The translations under genes and the position numbers were made by a program. The notes under the pieces were generated by a model. The model had not been told where the DNA came from. It ran no database searches and saw only the letters and a program-made list of their open reading frames with translations. This document shows, piece after piece, positions 35,300-44,863 of a DNA stretch of 64,000 bases; position 1 is the stretch's first letter, and the number at the start of each line of letters is the position of its first letter. Origin of the DNA: Novosphingobium sediminis (GTDB taxonomy: Bacteria > Pseudomonadota > Alphaproteobacteria > Sphingomonadales > Sphingomonadaceae); NCBI RefSeq assembly GCF_007991615.1, contig NZ_BJYR01000001.1, positions 203,370 to 267,369 of the forward strand. The letters are read 5' to 3'.

Positions 35300-37146
35300 A
35301 GCGCTGGGCGCGCCTTGCTGTGCTGGCCGCGCTGGCGGCGGCAGCAGCCTCGCCTGCATACGCCGATGTGCCGGTCGAGGCCGTTCGCGCGCGTCCTGCG
35401 GCGGGGGAAGTGATCTACTTCCTGCTGCCCGACCGCTTCGAAAACGGCGATCCTGCCAATGATCGCGGCGGCCTCAAGGGGGACCGGCTCAAGACCGGGT
35501 TCGATCCGGCTTCGAAGAGCTTCTACCATGGCGGTGACCTCAAGGGCCTGATCCAGCGGCTCGACTACATCAAGGGCCTCGGCGCGACGGCGGTGTGGGT
35601 TGGCCCGGTGTTCAAGAACAAGCCGGTACAGGGCGCACCCCGGCAGGAAAGCGCGGGCTATCACGGCTACTGGATCACAGACTTCACCCGCGTCGATCCG
35701 CATTTCGGTACGAACGCCGATTTCAAGGCGCTGGTCGATTCGGCCCACGCGCGCGGGCTCAAGGTCTACATGGACATCATCGCCAATCACACGGCGGACG
35801 TGATCCAGTACCGCGAGCAGGGCGGTGCCGGCGGCTACCCCTATCGCAGCCGCGCGGACTATCCCTATTCGCGCAAGGGAGGCACATCAGGCACTGCCAT
35901 CAATCCGGGCTTTGCAGGCGATCAGGATTCCACGGCGGCAAACTTTGCAAGGCTCACCGATCCTGCATTTGCCTACACGCCCTTTGTTCCTGCTGGTGAA
36001 GAGCATGTGAAAGTGCCGGATTGGCTAAACGATCCGCTCTATTACCACAATCGGGGCAACACGACCTTTACTGGTGAGAGCAGCCGTTTCGGTGATTTCG
36101 TCGGTCTGGATGATCTGTTCACCGAACATCCCCGCGTGCGCGAAGGGATGATCGCTATCTACCGGCAATGGATCGAGGATTTCGGCATCGACGGCTATCG
36201 GATCGACACGGCGCGGCATGTCGATCCCGGCTTCTGGCAGGCGTTCATTCCGCCCATGCTTGAAGCCGCCAAGTCCAAGGGTATCCCGAACTTCACCATC
36301 TTCGGCGAAGTTGCGCGGGAGGAGCCGAGCAACGGCTACATCGCGCAGTATACACGGCGCGACGGCTATCCGGCAGTCCTCGACTTCGCCTTCGAAGGAT
36401 CAGTCCGCGCGGCGCTCGGGCAGGGCAAGGGCACCAGCGTGCTCGCCGAACTGTTCGATGGCGACGTGCTGTATGAAGGCGGTGAGCAGGCTGCGCTGGC
36501 GATGCCGACGTTCCTTGGCAACCACGACATGGGCCGATTTTCCTCGCTGATCCGGCACGACCGGCCGGGGATCGGTCAGGCTGAACTCGAAGCGCGGGTG
36601 CGCCTTGCCCATGTCATGCTGCTCACCCTGCGCGGCTCGCCCGTGATCTATTATGGCGATGAGCAGGGCTTCGTCGGCGACGGCAACGACACCGACGCGC
36701 GCGAGGATATGTTCCCATCGCGCACGGCGAGCTACCTCGACAACGCGGTGCTCGATGCCACGCGCCCGGCGGCGGCGGATCACTTCGATCCCGCGCACCC
36801 ATTCTACCGCATGATCCGCGGACTCGCAGCCCTGCGCGCCGCCCATCCGGCACTGGCGCGCGGGCGGCAGGTCGTGCGCGGATACGAGGAAAAGCCCGGC
36901 CTGTTCAGCGTCTCGCGCTTCGATCCCGAGACCGGGGCCGAGTACCTGATCGCGTTCAACACCTCCGATGCGCCGATCCATGCGGCGACGGTGGTTGGCA
37001 CATCGGCCGAAACTCTTGAGGCGCTGTTCGGCGCATGTCCGGCGCGCGTTGCTGCACCGGGGAGCGTCATGCTCGATCTCCCCGCGTTCGGCAGCGCGGT
37101 GTGCCGCCTTATCCCTTCCTCCCCAGGGACCCAGACTACCAAATGA
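35296..37146 (+). CDS. secreted GH13 alpha-amylase family enzyme
   Basis: The protein has 616 residues from GTG 35296, with a signal peptide ending near AAASPAYA. The GH13 barrel has DIIANHTADV, the nucleophile in GYRIDTARHVD, the acid Glu in IFGEVA, and LGNHDMGRF with the third carboxylate. A C-terminal all-beta domain follows. It would cut alpha-1,4 links of maltodextrins or related glucans in the periplasm or outside. The halogenase stop overlaps its start and the next glucosidase start overlaps its stop. Confidence 0.85.
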   Translation: MKRWARLAVLAALAAAAASPAYADVPVEAVRARPAAGEVIYFLLPDRFENGDPANDRGGLKGDRLKTGFDPASKSFYHGGDLKGLIQRLDYIKGLGATAVWVGPVFKNKPVQGAPRQESAGYHGYWITDFTRVDPHFGTNADFKALVDSAHARGLKVYMDIIANHTADVIQYREQGGAGGYPYRSRADYPYSRKGGTSGTAINPGFAGDQDSTAANFARLTDPAFAYTPFVPAGEEHVKVPDWLNDPLYYHNRGNTTFTGESSRFGDFVGLDDLFTEHPRVREGMIAIYRQWIEDFGIDGYRIDTARHVDPGFWQAFIPPMLEAAKSKGIPNFTIFGEVAREEPSNGYIAQYTRRDGYPAVLDFAFEGSVRAALGQGKGTSVLAELFDGDVLYEGGEQAALAMPTFLGNHDMGRFSSLIRHDRPGIGQAELEARVRLAHVMLLTLRGSPVIYYGDEQGFVGDGNDTDAREDMFPSRTASYLDNAVLDATRPAAADHFDPAHPFYRMIRGLAALRAAHPALARGRQVVRGYEEKPGLFSVSRFDPETGAEYLIAFNTSDAPIHAATVVGTSAETLEALFGACPARVAAPGSVMLDLPAFGSAVCRLIPSSPGTQTTK

Positions 37147-38783
37147 CTCCAGCGATGACCCCGGCCAAGCGCCGCAGCCACCCCAATCCCGAACCGGCCA
37201 ACCTGCCGTGGTGGCGCGGCGCTGCGATCTACCAGATCTATCCGCGAAGCTTCTGCGATGCGAACGGCGATGGCGTAGGCGATCTGCCCGGCATCACGGC
37301 GCGGCTCGATCACGTCGCCGCGCTGGGTGTTGATGCAATCTGGGTTTCGCCCTTCTTCACCTCGCCGATGCGCGATTTCGGCTATGACGTGGCCAATTAC
37401 TGCGACGTCGATCCGATCTTCGGCACGCTGGCGGACTTCGACCGCATGGTCGCGCGCGCGCACGAACTTGGCCTCAAGGTCACGATCGATCAGGTCTATG
37501 CCCATACTTCTGACCAGCATCCGTGGTTCGAGGAAAGCCGGCAGAGCCGCGACAACCCGCGCGCCGATTGGTACGTCTGGGCCGATCCGCAGGAAGACGG
37601 CTCTCCGCCTTCGAACTGGCAGTCGGTCTTCGGCGGCCCGGCGTGGACGTGGGACGCGCGGCGCTGCCAATATTATCTGCACAATTTCCTGAGCAGCCAG
37701 CCGCAGATCAACGCGCACAATCCGGCGGTGCAGGATGCGCTGCTGGGCGTGATGAAGTTCTGGCTCGACCGGGGCGTCGATGGCTTCCGCATCGATGCGC
37801 TCAACTTCCTGATGCACGACCCGGCGCTGCGCAACAATCCGCCCGCGCCCCATGATGGCCGCCGCCGTACGCGCCCGTTCGACTACCAGCTCAAGATCTA
37901 CAACCAGTCGCACCCCGGCATCGTCGGCTTCATCGAGCGGCTGCGCGGGCTCTGCAACGAATATGGCGCGGTGTTTACGGTGGCCGAAGTCGGCGGTGAT
38001 CTGGCCGAGACGGAGATGAAGGAATTCACCGCCGGGGATGACCGCCTCAACAGCGCCTACGGCTTCGATTTCCTCTACGCCGACCGCCTGACCCCGCAGC
38101 TCGTTGCCGACACACAGGCCAAGTGGCCCGATACGCCGGGGATGGGTTGGCCAAGCTGGGCGTTTGAAAACCATGACGCGCCGCGCGCGTTGTCGCGCTG
38201 GTGCGCCCCGCAGGATGTTCCTGCCTTCGCGCGGATGAAGGCTATGCTGCTCGCGTCGCTACGCGGCAATATCATCGTCTATCAAGGCGAAGAGCTGGGG
38301 CTTACTCAAGTCGATATCCCCTTCGAGCTGATCCAGGATCCCGAAGCCATCGCCAACTGGCCGCTGACGCTTTCGCGCGATGGCGCCCGCACGCCGCTGC
38401 CGTGGCAGGCGCAGAGCGAGCAGGGCGGCTTCACCACCGGCGAACCGTGGCTGCCGCTGGGCGAAGACAACCATGCCCGCGCGGTTGATCTGCAGGACGC
38501 GGACCCCGCCTCGCTGCTCAACCTGACGCGCGCGCTGCTGGCGCTGCGCAAGGAAAACGCCGCGCTGCGCACCGGCGATTTCACCGTCCTCCACGCCGCA
38601 GGCGATGTGCTCGCCTTCCGCCGCTGCGCCGAAGGATCGCGCGTGACTGGCGTGTTCAATATGGGGCACCGCACCGCGCCCTGGCCCGCTGCCGCATCGC
38701 CCGCCGGACGCGTGCTCCATGCCGTGAATGGTGCGGCACCCGGCACCCTGCCGCCGTTCAGCGCCCTGCTCATCGAGGAGTGA
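37143..38783 (+). CDS. GH13 alpha-glucosidase (oligo-1,6-glucosidase/maltase type), cytoplasmic
   Basis: The protein has 546 residues from ATG 37143 (ATGA overlap with the amylase). No signal peptide is seen. Motifs are AIYQIYPRSFCDANGDGVGD near the N-terminus, DGFRIDALNFL with the nucleophile, TVAEVGGD with the acid, and FENHDAPRAL with the third carboxylate. These match GH13 subfamily 23-like maltases of alphaproteobacteria. It would release glucose from maltose and short maltodextrins after import by the MFS transporter. Confidence 0.85.
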   Translation: MTPAMTPAKRRSHPNPEPANLPWWRGAAIYQIYPRSFCDANGDGVGDLPGITARLDHVAALGVDAIWVSPFFTSPMRDFGYDVANYCDVDPIFGTLADFDRMVARAHELGLKVTIDQVYAHTSDQHPWFEESRQSRDNPRADWYVWADPQEDGSPPSNWQSVFGGPAWTWDARRCQYYLHNFLSSQPQINAHNPAVQDALLGVMKFWLDRGVDGFRIDALNFLMHDPALRNNPPAPHDGRRRTRPFDYQLKIYNQSHPGIVGFIERLRGLCNEYGAVFTVAEVGGDLAETEMKEFTAGDDRLNSAYGFDFLYADRLTPQLVADTQAKWPDTPGMGWPSWAFENHDAPRALSRWCAPQDVPAFARMKAMLLASLRGNIIVYQGEELGLTQVDIPFELIQDPEAIANWPLTLSRDGARTPLPWQAQSEQGGFTTGEPWLPLGEDNHARAVDLQDADPASLLNLTRALLALRKENAALRTGDFTVLHAAGDVLAFRRCAEGSRVTGVFNMGHRTAPWPAAASPAGRVLHAVNGAAPGTLPPFSALLIEE

Positions 38784-38791
38784 CCCGCACG

Positions 38792-40858
38792 ATGTTCCGT
38801 TTCACCCGCAAGGCCGCGCTCGGCGCGCTGGCTGCCGCTGCGCTGCTTCCGATCCCGGCCTTGGCGCAAACCGCGCCGGCGAAGGCTGTGGTCACCGCGG
38901 CTTCGCCCGATGGAACCCTTGTCCTGACCGTCACCACCGATGGCAGCGACCGCCCGGTCTATTCGCTGTCGCGCAAGGGCAAGCTCCTTATCGGAGCCTC
39001 GAAGCTGGGCTTTACGCTGACTGACGGGCTCAATCTGGTGCGGGGCTTCCGTATCACCGGCTCGGAGACCGCGAGCGCGGACAGCACATGGGAACAGCCG
39101 TGGGGCGAACGGCGGTTCGTGCGCGATCACCACAACGAAGTGCTTGTCCACTTCGAGCAGAACGCGGACTACGCCGGCCGCAAGATGAACGTGCGCTTCC
39201 GCCTGTTCGATAATGGCTTCGGCTTACGCTATGAATTGCCCGAGCAGCCCGGCATCAAGACGCTGAAGATCGGCGACGAGTGGACCGAGTTCGACGTCGC
39301 GCAGCCCGGCACCGCGTTCTGGGTCGCGGGGCTCGAATGGAACCGCGAAGAGCAGATCTACCAGCGCACGCCGATCGACGCTGTCGCGACGGCGCAGACC
39401 CCGATCACGATGCGGCTTGAGGATGGCACCCACCTCGCGTTCCATGAAGCCGCGCTGGTCGATTACTCGGCGATGTATTTCAAGCGCGCTGAACGCCAGC
39501 TCTTCCGCACGACGCTGGCGCCGTCCTCGCGCGGGTCTGCGGTGATCCGTGACTTGCCGTTCAACACCCCCTGGCGCACGATCCGCATTGCGGACAGCGC
39601 GGCGGGCCTCGTCGAGAACGATCTCGAACTCAACCTCAACGAGCCCAACAAGATAGGCGATGTCAGCTGGTTCAAGCCGATGAAGTACATCGGCATCTGG
39701 TGGGGCATGATCCGCGGCGACTGGACCTGGGCTGAAGGCCCGCGCCACGGTGCGACGACCGAGCGCGCCAAGCAGTACATCGATTTCGCCGCGAAGAACG
39801 GCTTCGGGGGCCTCCTCGTTGAAGGCTGGGACAAGGGCTGGAACGGCGACTGGTTCGGCCACGGGCAGGACTTCAGCTTTACCGAGGCGGTGCCCGATTT
39901 CGATCTCAAGGCGGTTGCGGCTTACGCGGCCAAGAACAAGATCCAGCTGATCGGCCACAATGAAACCGGCGGCAATATCGCCAACTACGAGGCTCAGCTT
40001 GAGCCGGCGATGAAGCTCTACCAATCGCTTGGCATGCACTCGGTGAAGACCGGCTATGTCGCGGACGCGGGCGGGATCATCGCGCCGGGGGATGCTCCGG
40101 GTGAAGTCCGCATGGAGTGGCATGAAGGCCAGCGCAATGTGCAGCACCACATGAAAGTGGTTGAAACTGCCGCGAAGTATCAGGTGGCGATCGACGCGCA
40201 CGAGCCGGTGAAGGATACGGGCCTGCGCCGCACGTACCCCAACTGGATCGACCGCGAAGGCGCGCGCGGCATGGAATACAATGCCTGGGGCCAGTTCGCC
40301 AATGGGCCGGACCATGAGCCGACGCTGGTCTACACCCGCATGCTCTCGGGCCCGATGGACTTCACGCCCGGCATGCTCAGCCTCGAAGGCGCGAACCATG
40401 TGCCGCTCGCCTCGACGCTGGCCAAGCAGCTGGGCCTTTACCTCGCAATCTATTCGCCGATCCAGATGGCCTCGGACTTCATCGAGAGCCTTGCCGCACA
40501 TCCCAAGGAACTGGAATTCATCCGGCAGGTGCCCGCCGATTGGTCGGAAAGCCACCTGATTGCCGGTGAAGTCGGCGATTACGCGATCTTTGCGCGCAAG
40601 GATCGCAACAGCGAGGACTGGTATGTCGGCGGCGTAAATGGCCATGCCGCGCGCGATGTCAGCCTTGCGATGGACTTTCTTGACGCGGGCAAGACCTATA
40701 CCGCGACGGTCTGGAAGGACGGGGAGGGCGCGACCTACGAGACCGATGCCCGCCACAAGATCGCGTACGCTACGCTCAAGGTGAAGAAGGGCGACAAGCT
40801 CCCGCTCTGGCTCGCCCCCGGCGGCGGCGCGGCGATCCGGCTGCATCCGGGCAAGTAG
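38792..40858 (+). CDS. GH97 alpha-glucosidase (SusB-like), periplasmic
   Basis: The protein has 688 residues from ATG 38792, eleven bases after GAGGAG. GTG 38780 overlaps the previous stop but sits on that site. The signal peptide ends near PIPALAQ. The N-terminal beta-sandwich has SPDGTLVLTVTTDG, the barrel has GIWWGMIRGDWTW and EGWDKGWNGDWFG, and the family residues HEPVKDTGLRRTYPNW and MEYNAWG follow. The family cuts terminal alpha-glucosyl units from maltodextrins and related glucans. It complements the secreted amylase in the periplasm. Confidence 0.85.
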   Translation: MFRFTRKAALGALAAAALLPIPALAQTAPAKAVVTAASPDGTLVLTVTTDGSDRPVYSLSRKGKLLIGASKLGFTLTDGLNLVRGFRITGSETASADSTWEQPWGERRFVRDHHNEVLVHFEQNADYAGRKMNVRFRLFDNGFGLRYELPEQPGIKTLKIGDEWTEFDVAQPGTAFWVAGLEWNREEQIYQRTPIDAVATAQTPITMRLEDGTHLAFHEAALVDYSAMYFKRAERQLFRTTLAPSSRGSAVIRDLPFNTPWRTIRIADSAAGLVENDLELNLNEPNKIGDVSWFKPMKYIGIWWGMIRGDWTWAEGPRHGATTERAKQYIDFAAKNGFGGLLVEGWDKGWNGDWFGHGQDFSFTEAVPDFDLKAVAAYAAKNKIQLIGHNETGGNIANYEAQLEPAMKLYQSLGMHSVKTGYVADAGGIIAPGDAPGEVRMEWHEGQRNVQHHMKVVETAAKYQVAIDAHEPVKDTGLRRTYPNWIDREGARGMEYNAWGQFANGPDHEPTLVYTRMLSGPMDFTPGMLSLEGANHVPLASTLAKQLGLYLAIYSPIQMASDFIESLAAHPKELEFIRQVPADWSESHLIAGEVGDYAIFARKDRNSEDWYVGGVNGHAARDVSLAMDFLDAGKTYTATVWKDGEGATYETDARHKIAYATLKVKKGDKLPLWLAPGGGAAIRLHPGK

Positions 40859-40862
40859 GATT

Positions 40863-42374
40863 ATGGCGGCAGCGCGGCGTTTCGTCATCCTGGGCGGCGG
40901 TACTGCCGGATGGATGGCCGCTGCGCTGATCGCGCACCGCTGCCGCGAGCTTGCGGTATCGGTCACGCTGGTCGAAAGCCCGGAGATCGGCATCATCGGG
41001 GTGGGGGAAGGCTCGACCCCGCAGCTCAAGGTCTTTTTCGACGAACTCGGCATTGCCGAACGCGAATGGATGCCTGCCTGCCATGCCACCTACAAGACCG
41101 GAATCCGCTTTGCGGGCTGGTCCGATGCGCCGGGGTTCGAAAGCTACTTCCACCCGTTCCAGTCGGCACTGGATGGGCACACCGCGCCGGCCTTCTACTT
41201 TCACACCCGCGCGCGGCGCACCGGGCGCGACGTCGTGGCCCATCCGGACCGCTTCTTCCTCGCCGCCCGGCTTGCCGAGGCGCGGCTTGGCCCGGTTCCC
41301 GGCGAGAATTTCCCTTTCGATCTGGGCTATGGCTATCATTTCGATGCGACGCTGGTTGGCCAGTTTCTGGCAGCCCATGCGACGGAAAAGCTGGGCGTGC
41401 ACCACGTTCCGCGCCGGGTTTCCGGAACGCGGCGCGATGCTGCGGGCGGCATTGCCGCGCTGGTGCTTGAAGGCGGCGAGGAGATCGCCGGTGATTTCTT
41501 CATCGATGCCTCGGGTTTCCGCGCCAGCCTGATCGGCGAAGCGCTCGGCGAACCGTTCGAGAGCTTTGCGGGCAATCTGTTCAACAATGCCGCCGTCGCC
41601 CTGCCCGGTGCGCGTGACGCGGGGGCAACCTCGTGTGAGACAGTCTCGACCGCGCTTTCCAGTGGCTGGGCCTGGCGCATCCCGCTGACGGACCGAACCG
41701 GCAACGGCTACGTCTATTCCACCGATTTCCTCAGCCCTGATGTGGCCGAGACGGAACTGCGCCGCCACCTCGGCCTGCTCGATGCCGATATACCTGCGCG
41801 GCACCTCTCGATGCGGGTGGGGCAGGTGCGCCGTTCGTGGGTCGGCAATTGCCTCGCCATCGGGCTGGCGCAGGGGTTTATCGAACCACTTGAGGCAACG
41901 GCGCTTCACATCGTTCACGCCACGCTGTCAGGCTGGCTCGAGGCCTTGCTGGCAGACGGGTTTGGGCCGTCGCACCGCGATCAGTTCAATGCCGCAATCC
42001 ACGCGCGCTATGAAGGCATCCGTGATTACATCGTGTGCCACTACCGGATGAACCGGCGAGACGGCGAGTACTGGCGCGCCAATGCGGCAAACGACCACTT
42101 GTCGGACAACCTCAAGTCGCTGATGACCTGCTGGTTCCGCGGCGGCGAGCTTGATGAGGAAGTCGCCCGGCTCGGGATCGACCGCTACTACGCACCGCTT
42201 TCGTGGCACTGCCTGTTTGCGGGCTATGGCCAGTTCCCGGACGCGGCGCGGCTGCGCCCACCCGAGGCGGACCTGCCGCTGGCGGACATGGCCAAGATCG
42301 ATCGTTTCATCGCGGGTTGTGCGCTGAATTTCCCGGCGCACGATGACTTGCTCGCGCGGCTTGAGGAGGCATGA
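40863..42374 (+). CDS. flavin-dependent tryptophan-halogenase-like protein, copy 2
   Basis: The protein has 503 residues. FAD motif VILGGGTAGWM is near residue 8, Lys78 in ATYKTGIRFAGW is the catalytic lysine position, SGWAWRIPL is the signature, and GFIEPLEATALHIV holds the essential Glu. It differs strongly from copy 1 in the middle, so the two are not a recent duplication. It lies 4 bases after the GH97 gene. The biological substrate is unknown. Confidence 0.85.
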   Translation: MAAARRFVILGGGTAGWMAAALIAHRCRELAVSVTLVESPEIGIIGVGEGSTPQLKVFFDELGIAEREWMPACHATYKTGIRFAGWSDAPGFESYFHPFQSALDGHTAPAFYFHTRARRTGRDVVAHPDRFFLAARLAEARLGPVPGENFPFDLGYGYHFDATLVGQFLAAHATEKLGVHHVPRRVSGTRRDAAGGIAALVLEGGEEIAGDFFIDASGFRASLIGEALGEPFESFAGNLFNNAAVALPGARDAGATSCETVSTALSSGWAWRIPLTDRTGNGYVYSTDFLSPDVAETELRRHLGLLDADIPARHLSMRVGQVRRSWVGNCLAIGLAQGFIEPLEATALHIVHATLSGWLEALLADGFGPSHRDQFNAAIHARYEGIRDYIVCHYRMNRRDGEYWRANAANDHLSDNLKSLMTCWFRGGELDEEVARLGIDRYYAPLSWHCLFAGYGQFPDAARLRPPEADLPLADMAKIDRFIAGCALNFPAHDDLLARLEEA

Positions 42375-43279
42375 TGCGGCGCATTCTGATGGCGCTGGTC
42401 GCCTTGCTGGGACTGATCGCCGTTCCGGCGCGGGCCGAGGATGCCGGGCGGCTGATCGAGTACGAACGGGTCGAGGCCGCCGGCTTGCCGCCGCAGCGCC
42501 TTACGATCTGGCTGCCGCCGGGCTATGACAGTTCAGACAAGCGCTACCCAGTGCTCTACATGCATGACGGGCACAATCTCTTCGATCTGAAGAACAGCAA
42601 TTTCAACAAGATCTGGGCTGCCGACAAGGCCATGCTCAGGGTGATGGGGCAGGGGATCGAGCCGCGCATCATCGTCGGCATCTGGGCGCCGGGCAAAGAC
42701 CGCTTCCGCCAGTATCTGCCGCGCCCTGCCTACGATGCCGCACCGCCCGCTTTGAAGGCAAAGATGGACGAGATTGCCGGCGGGCCGGTGATCTCGGACG
42801 CCTATCTCGCGTGGCTGGCAGGGCCGCTCAAGGCATGGGTCGATGCTTCTTTCCGCACCCGTCCGGGCCGCGATGACACCGCGATTGCCGGCTCCAGCAT
42901 GGGCGGCCTGATGAGCTGCTATGCCATCGCCGCGCGCCCCGATGTTTATGGGCAAGCAGCCTGCGTCAGTTCGCACTGGCCGGCGATCGGGCCGGATACG
43001 GTGAAGGGCTTCAATCCCGATACCCTTGCCGTCTGGACCAGCTTCTTCGACAGGACGCTGGGTGCGCCAACTGGCCGCCGCGTGTGGATGGACCACGGCA
43101 CCGCCACGCTGGACGCGTTCTACGCGCCCTATCAGGAACCGATCGACGGCGAGTTCGCCAAGCTGGGCTGGCAGCGCGGCACCGATTTCGAGAGCCGTGT
43201 CTATCCCGGCGCCGAGCATGAGGAGAACGCATGGGCGGCGCGCTTGCCTGAGATCCTCGCATGGCTGCTGCGCCGCTAA
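42374..43279 (+). CDS. exported esterase D/alpha-beta hydrolase family protein
   Basis: The protein has 301 residues when started at ATG 42374, which gives better spacing to GAGGAG than the ATG three bases before. A signal peptide ends near VPARAED. The nucleophile motif is GSSMGGLMS, the catalytic His is likely in GAEHEENAW. The family (PF00756) includes acetyl esterases acting on carbohydrates. It ends the maltodextrin operon and may remove acyl groups from the imported glucan. Confidence 0.8.
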   Translation: MRRILMALVALLGLIAVPARAEDAGRLIEYERVEAAGLPPQRLTIWLPPGYDSSDKRYPVLYMHDGHNLFDLKNSNFNKIWAADKAMLRVMGQGIEPRIIVGIWAPGKDRFRQYLPRPAYDAAPPALKAKMDEIAGGPVISDAYLAWLAGPLKAWVDASFRTRPGRDDTAIAGSSMGGLMSCYAIAARPDVYGQAACVSSHWPAIGPDTVKGFNPDTLAVWTSFFDRTLGAPTGRRVWMDHGTATLDAFYAPYQEPIDGEFAKLGWQRGTDFESRVYPGAEHEENAWAARLPEILAWLLRR

Positions 43280-43322
43280 GCGCTGCCACTCACCGGGGCC
43301 GCTGGCATCTGGCGCTCAACTC

Positions 43323-43334
43323 GCATACTTATGC
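43323..43334. promoter_or_regulatory. LacI-type operator-like palindrome before zwf
   Basis: GCATACTTATGC, within the longer palindrome CGCATACTTATGCG (43322-43335), lies about 80 bases before the zwf start. Arms CGCATA and TATGCG are perfect. It shares 10 of 12 bases with the element at 15435 and is similar to the element before the sugar TonB receptor. It may place the Entner-Doudoroff operon under the same LacI-type control. Confidence 0.5.
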
Positions 43335-43414
43335 GTGCTGAAGCGGCCGGCAATCGGGTCTAGGGGGCATGCGAGCCCCCTCGTGAAGCGGGCCGGATGA
43401 GGAGTTTGCCGCCT

Positions 43415-44863
43415 ATGGCCGCCACCAGCTGTTCCGCCCTGCTCCTGTTCGGCGCGACCGGCGATCTTTCGCGGCGTATGCTGCTGCCTTCGCTCTATGC
43501 GCTGCATGAGGATGGGCTGATCGATCCTACCCTGCGCATCGTCGGCACCGCGCGTTCGGAGCACGACGACGCCGAGTTCCGCGAGATGGCGCGCGCTGCG
43601 CTGGAGGAATTCCTCCCCGCCGACCGCAAGGACGAGACGCGACTGGCAAGTTTCCTCGAGAGGCTCGAATATCAGACCCTCGATGCTTCCAAGCCGGAGG
43701 GCTTTGTGGGGCTGGCGAAGAAGCTCGGCGATACTTCCTGCGGCCTCTCGATCTTCCTCTCCACCGCGCCCGCGCTGTTCGAGCCGACCATCGAGGGCCT
43801 GCGCTTTGCGGGCCTTGCGCATGAGGGCGTGCGTATCGGCCTCGAGAAGCCGCTCGGCAACGATCTTGGCTCAAGCCGCCGGATCAACGATGCGGTGGCA
43901 GCGGGCTTCAGCGAGCGCCAGATCTTCCGGATCGACCACTACCTTGGCAAGGAAACGGTCCAGAACCTCCTCGCTTTGCGCTTTGCCAACATGATGTTCG
44001 AGCCGCTGTGGAACAGCGCGGGCATCGATCACGTACAGATCACGGTGAGCGAAACGGTGGGGCTTGAAGGCCGCAAGGGCTTCTACGATGATACCGGCGG
44101 CCTGCGCGACATGGTGCAGAACCACATGCTCCAGCTCGTGGCGCTCACCGCGATGGAGCCGCCGGTTGAATACGACGCGACCTCGATCCGCGACGAGAAG
44201 GTCAAGGTGCTGCGCGCTCTGCGCCCGGTGCGTGCGGATGAAATGGTGCGGGGCCAGTACCGCACCGGCGCAGTCGGCGGCACTGCGGTAGCCGGCTACC
44301 TCGACGATCTCGGCGCGGCTTCGGACACCGAGACTTATGTCGCGATCAAGGCGCACGTTGATAACTGGCGCTGGCAGGGCGTGCCGTTCTACCTCCGCCA
44401 CGGAAAGCGACTGGCCGAGCGGCGCAGCGAGATTGTCGTCCAGTTCAAGGGCGTGCCGCACAACATCTTCTCCGGGCGCGGCGGCAAGCTGAGCGCCAAC
44501 CGGCTCGTCATCCGCCTCCAGCCTGAGGAATACGTGCGCCTGCAGGTCATGGCGAAGGAACCCGGCCTAGATCGCCACGGCATCGTGCTGCGCGAGGTGA
44601 ACCTCGATCTCTCGCTCACCACTGCCTTCGCCAAGGCGCGCCGCCGCATTGCCTATGAGCGCCTGCTGCTCGATCTTATCGAGGGCGAGCAGACGCTGTT
44701 CGTCCGCCGCGACGAAGTTGAGGCGCAGTGGACCTGGGTTGATGCGATTCGACGGGTTTGGGCGGATACGTCGATGGAAGTGAAGCCCTATGCTGCCGGT
44801 AGCTGGGGTCCCAATGCCGGCATTGCGCTGACTGAACGCGACGGGAGGAGCTGGAATGACTGA
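43415..44863 (+). CDS. zwf: glucose-6-phosphate 1-dehydrogenase
   Basis: The protein has 482 residues from ATG 43415, ten bases after GAGGAG; ATG 43397 would add six. The NADP-binding motif is LFGATGDLSRRM near residue 11, and the active site RIDHYLGKE is at 172-180. It oxidises glucose 6-phosphate to 6-phosphogluconolactone, the first step of the Entner-Doudoroff route. Its 3' end overlaps pgl by 8 bases. Confidence 0.93.
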   Translation: MAATSCSALLLFGATGDLSRRMLLPSLYALHEDGLIDPTLRIVGTARSEHDDAEFREMARAALEEFLPADRKDETRLASFLERLEYQTLDASKPEGFVGLAKKLGDTSCGLSIFLSTAPALFEPTIEGLRFAGLAHEGVRIGLEKPLGNDLGSSRRINDAVAAGFSERQIFRIDHYLGKETVQNLLALRFANMMFEPLWNSAGIDHVQITVSETVGLEGRKGFYDDTGGLRDMVQNHMLQLVALTAMEPPVEYDATSIRDEKVKVLRALRPVRADEMVRGQYRTGAVGGTAVAGYLDDLGAASDTETYVAIKAHVDNWRWQGVPFYLRHGKRLAERRSEIVVQFKGVPHNIFSGRGGKLSANRLVIRLQPEEYVRLQVMAKEPGLDRHGIVLREVNLDLSLTTAFAKARRRIAYERLLLDLIEGEQTLFVRRDEVEAQWTWVDAIRRVWADTSMEVKPYAAGSWGPNAGIALTERDGRSWND

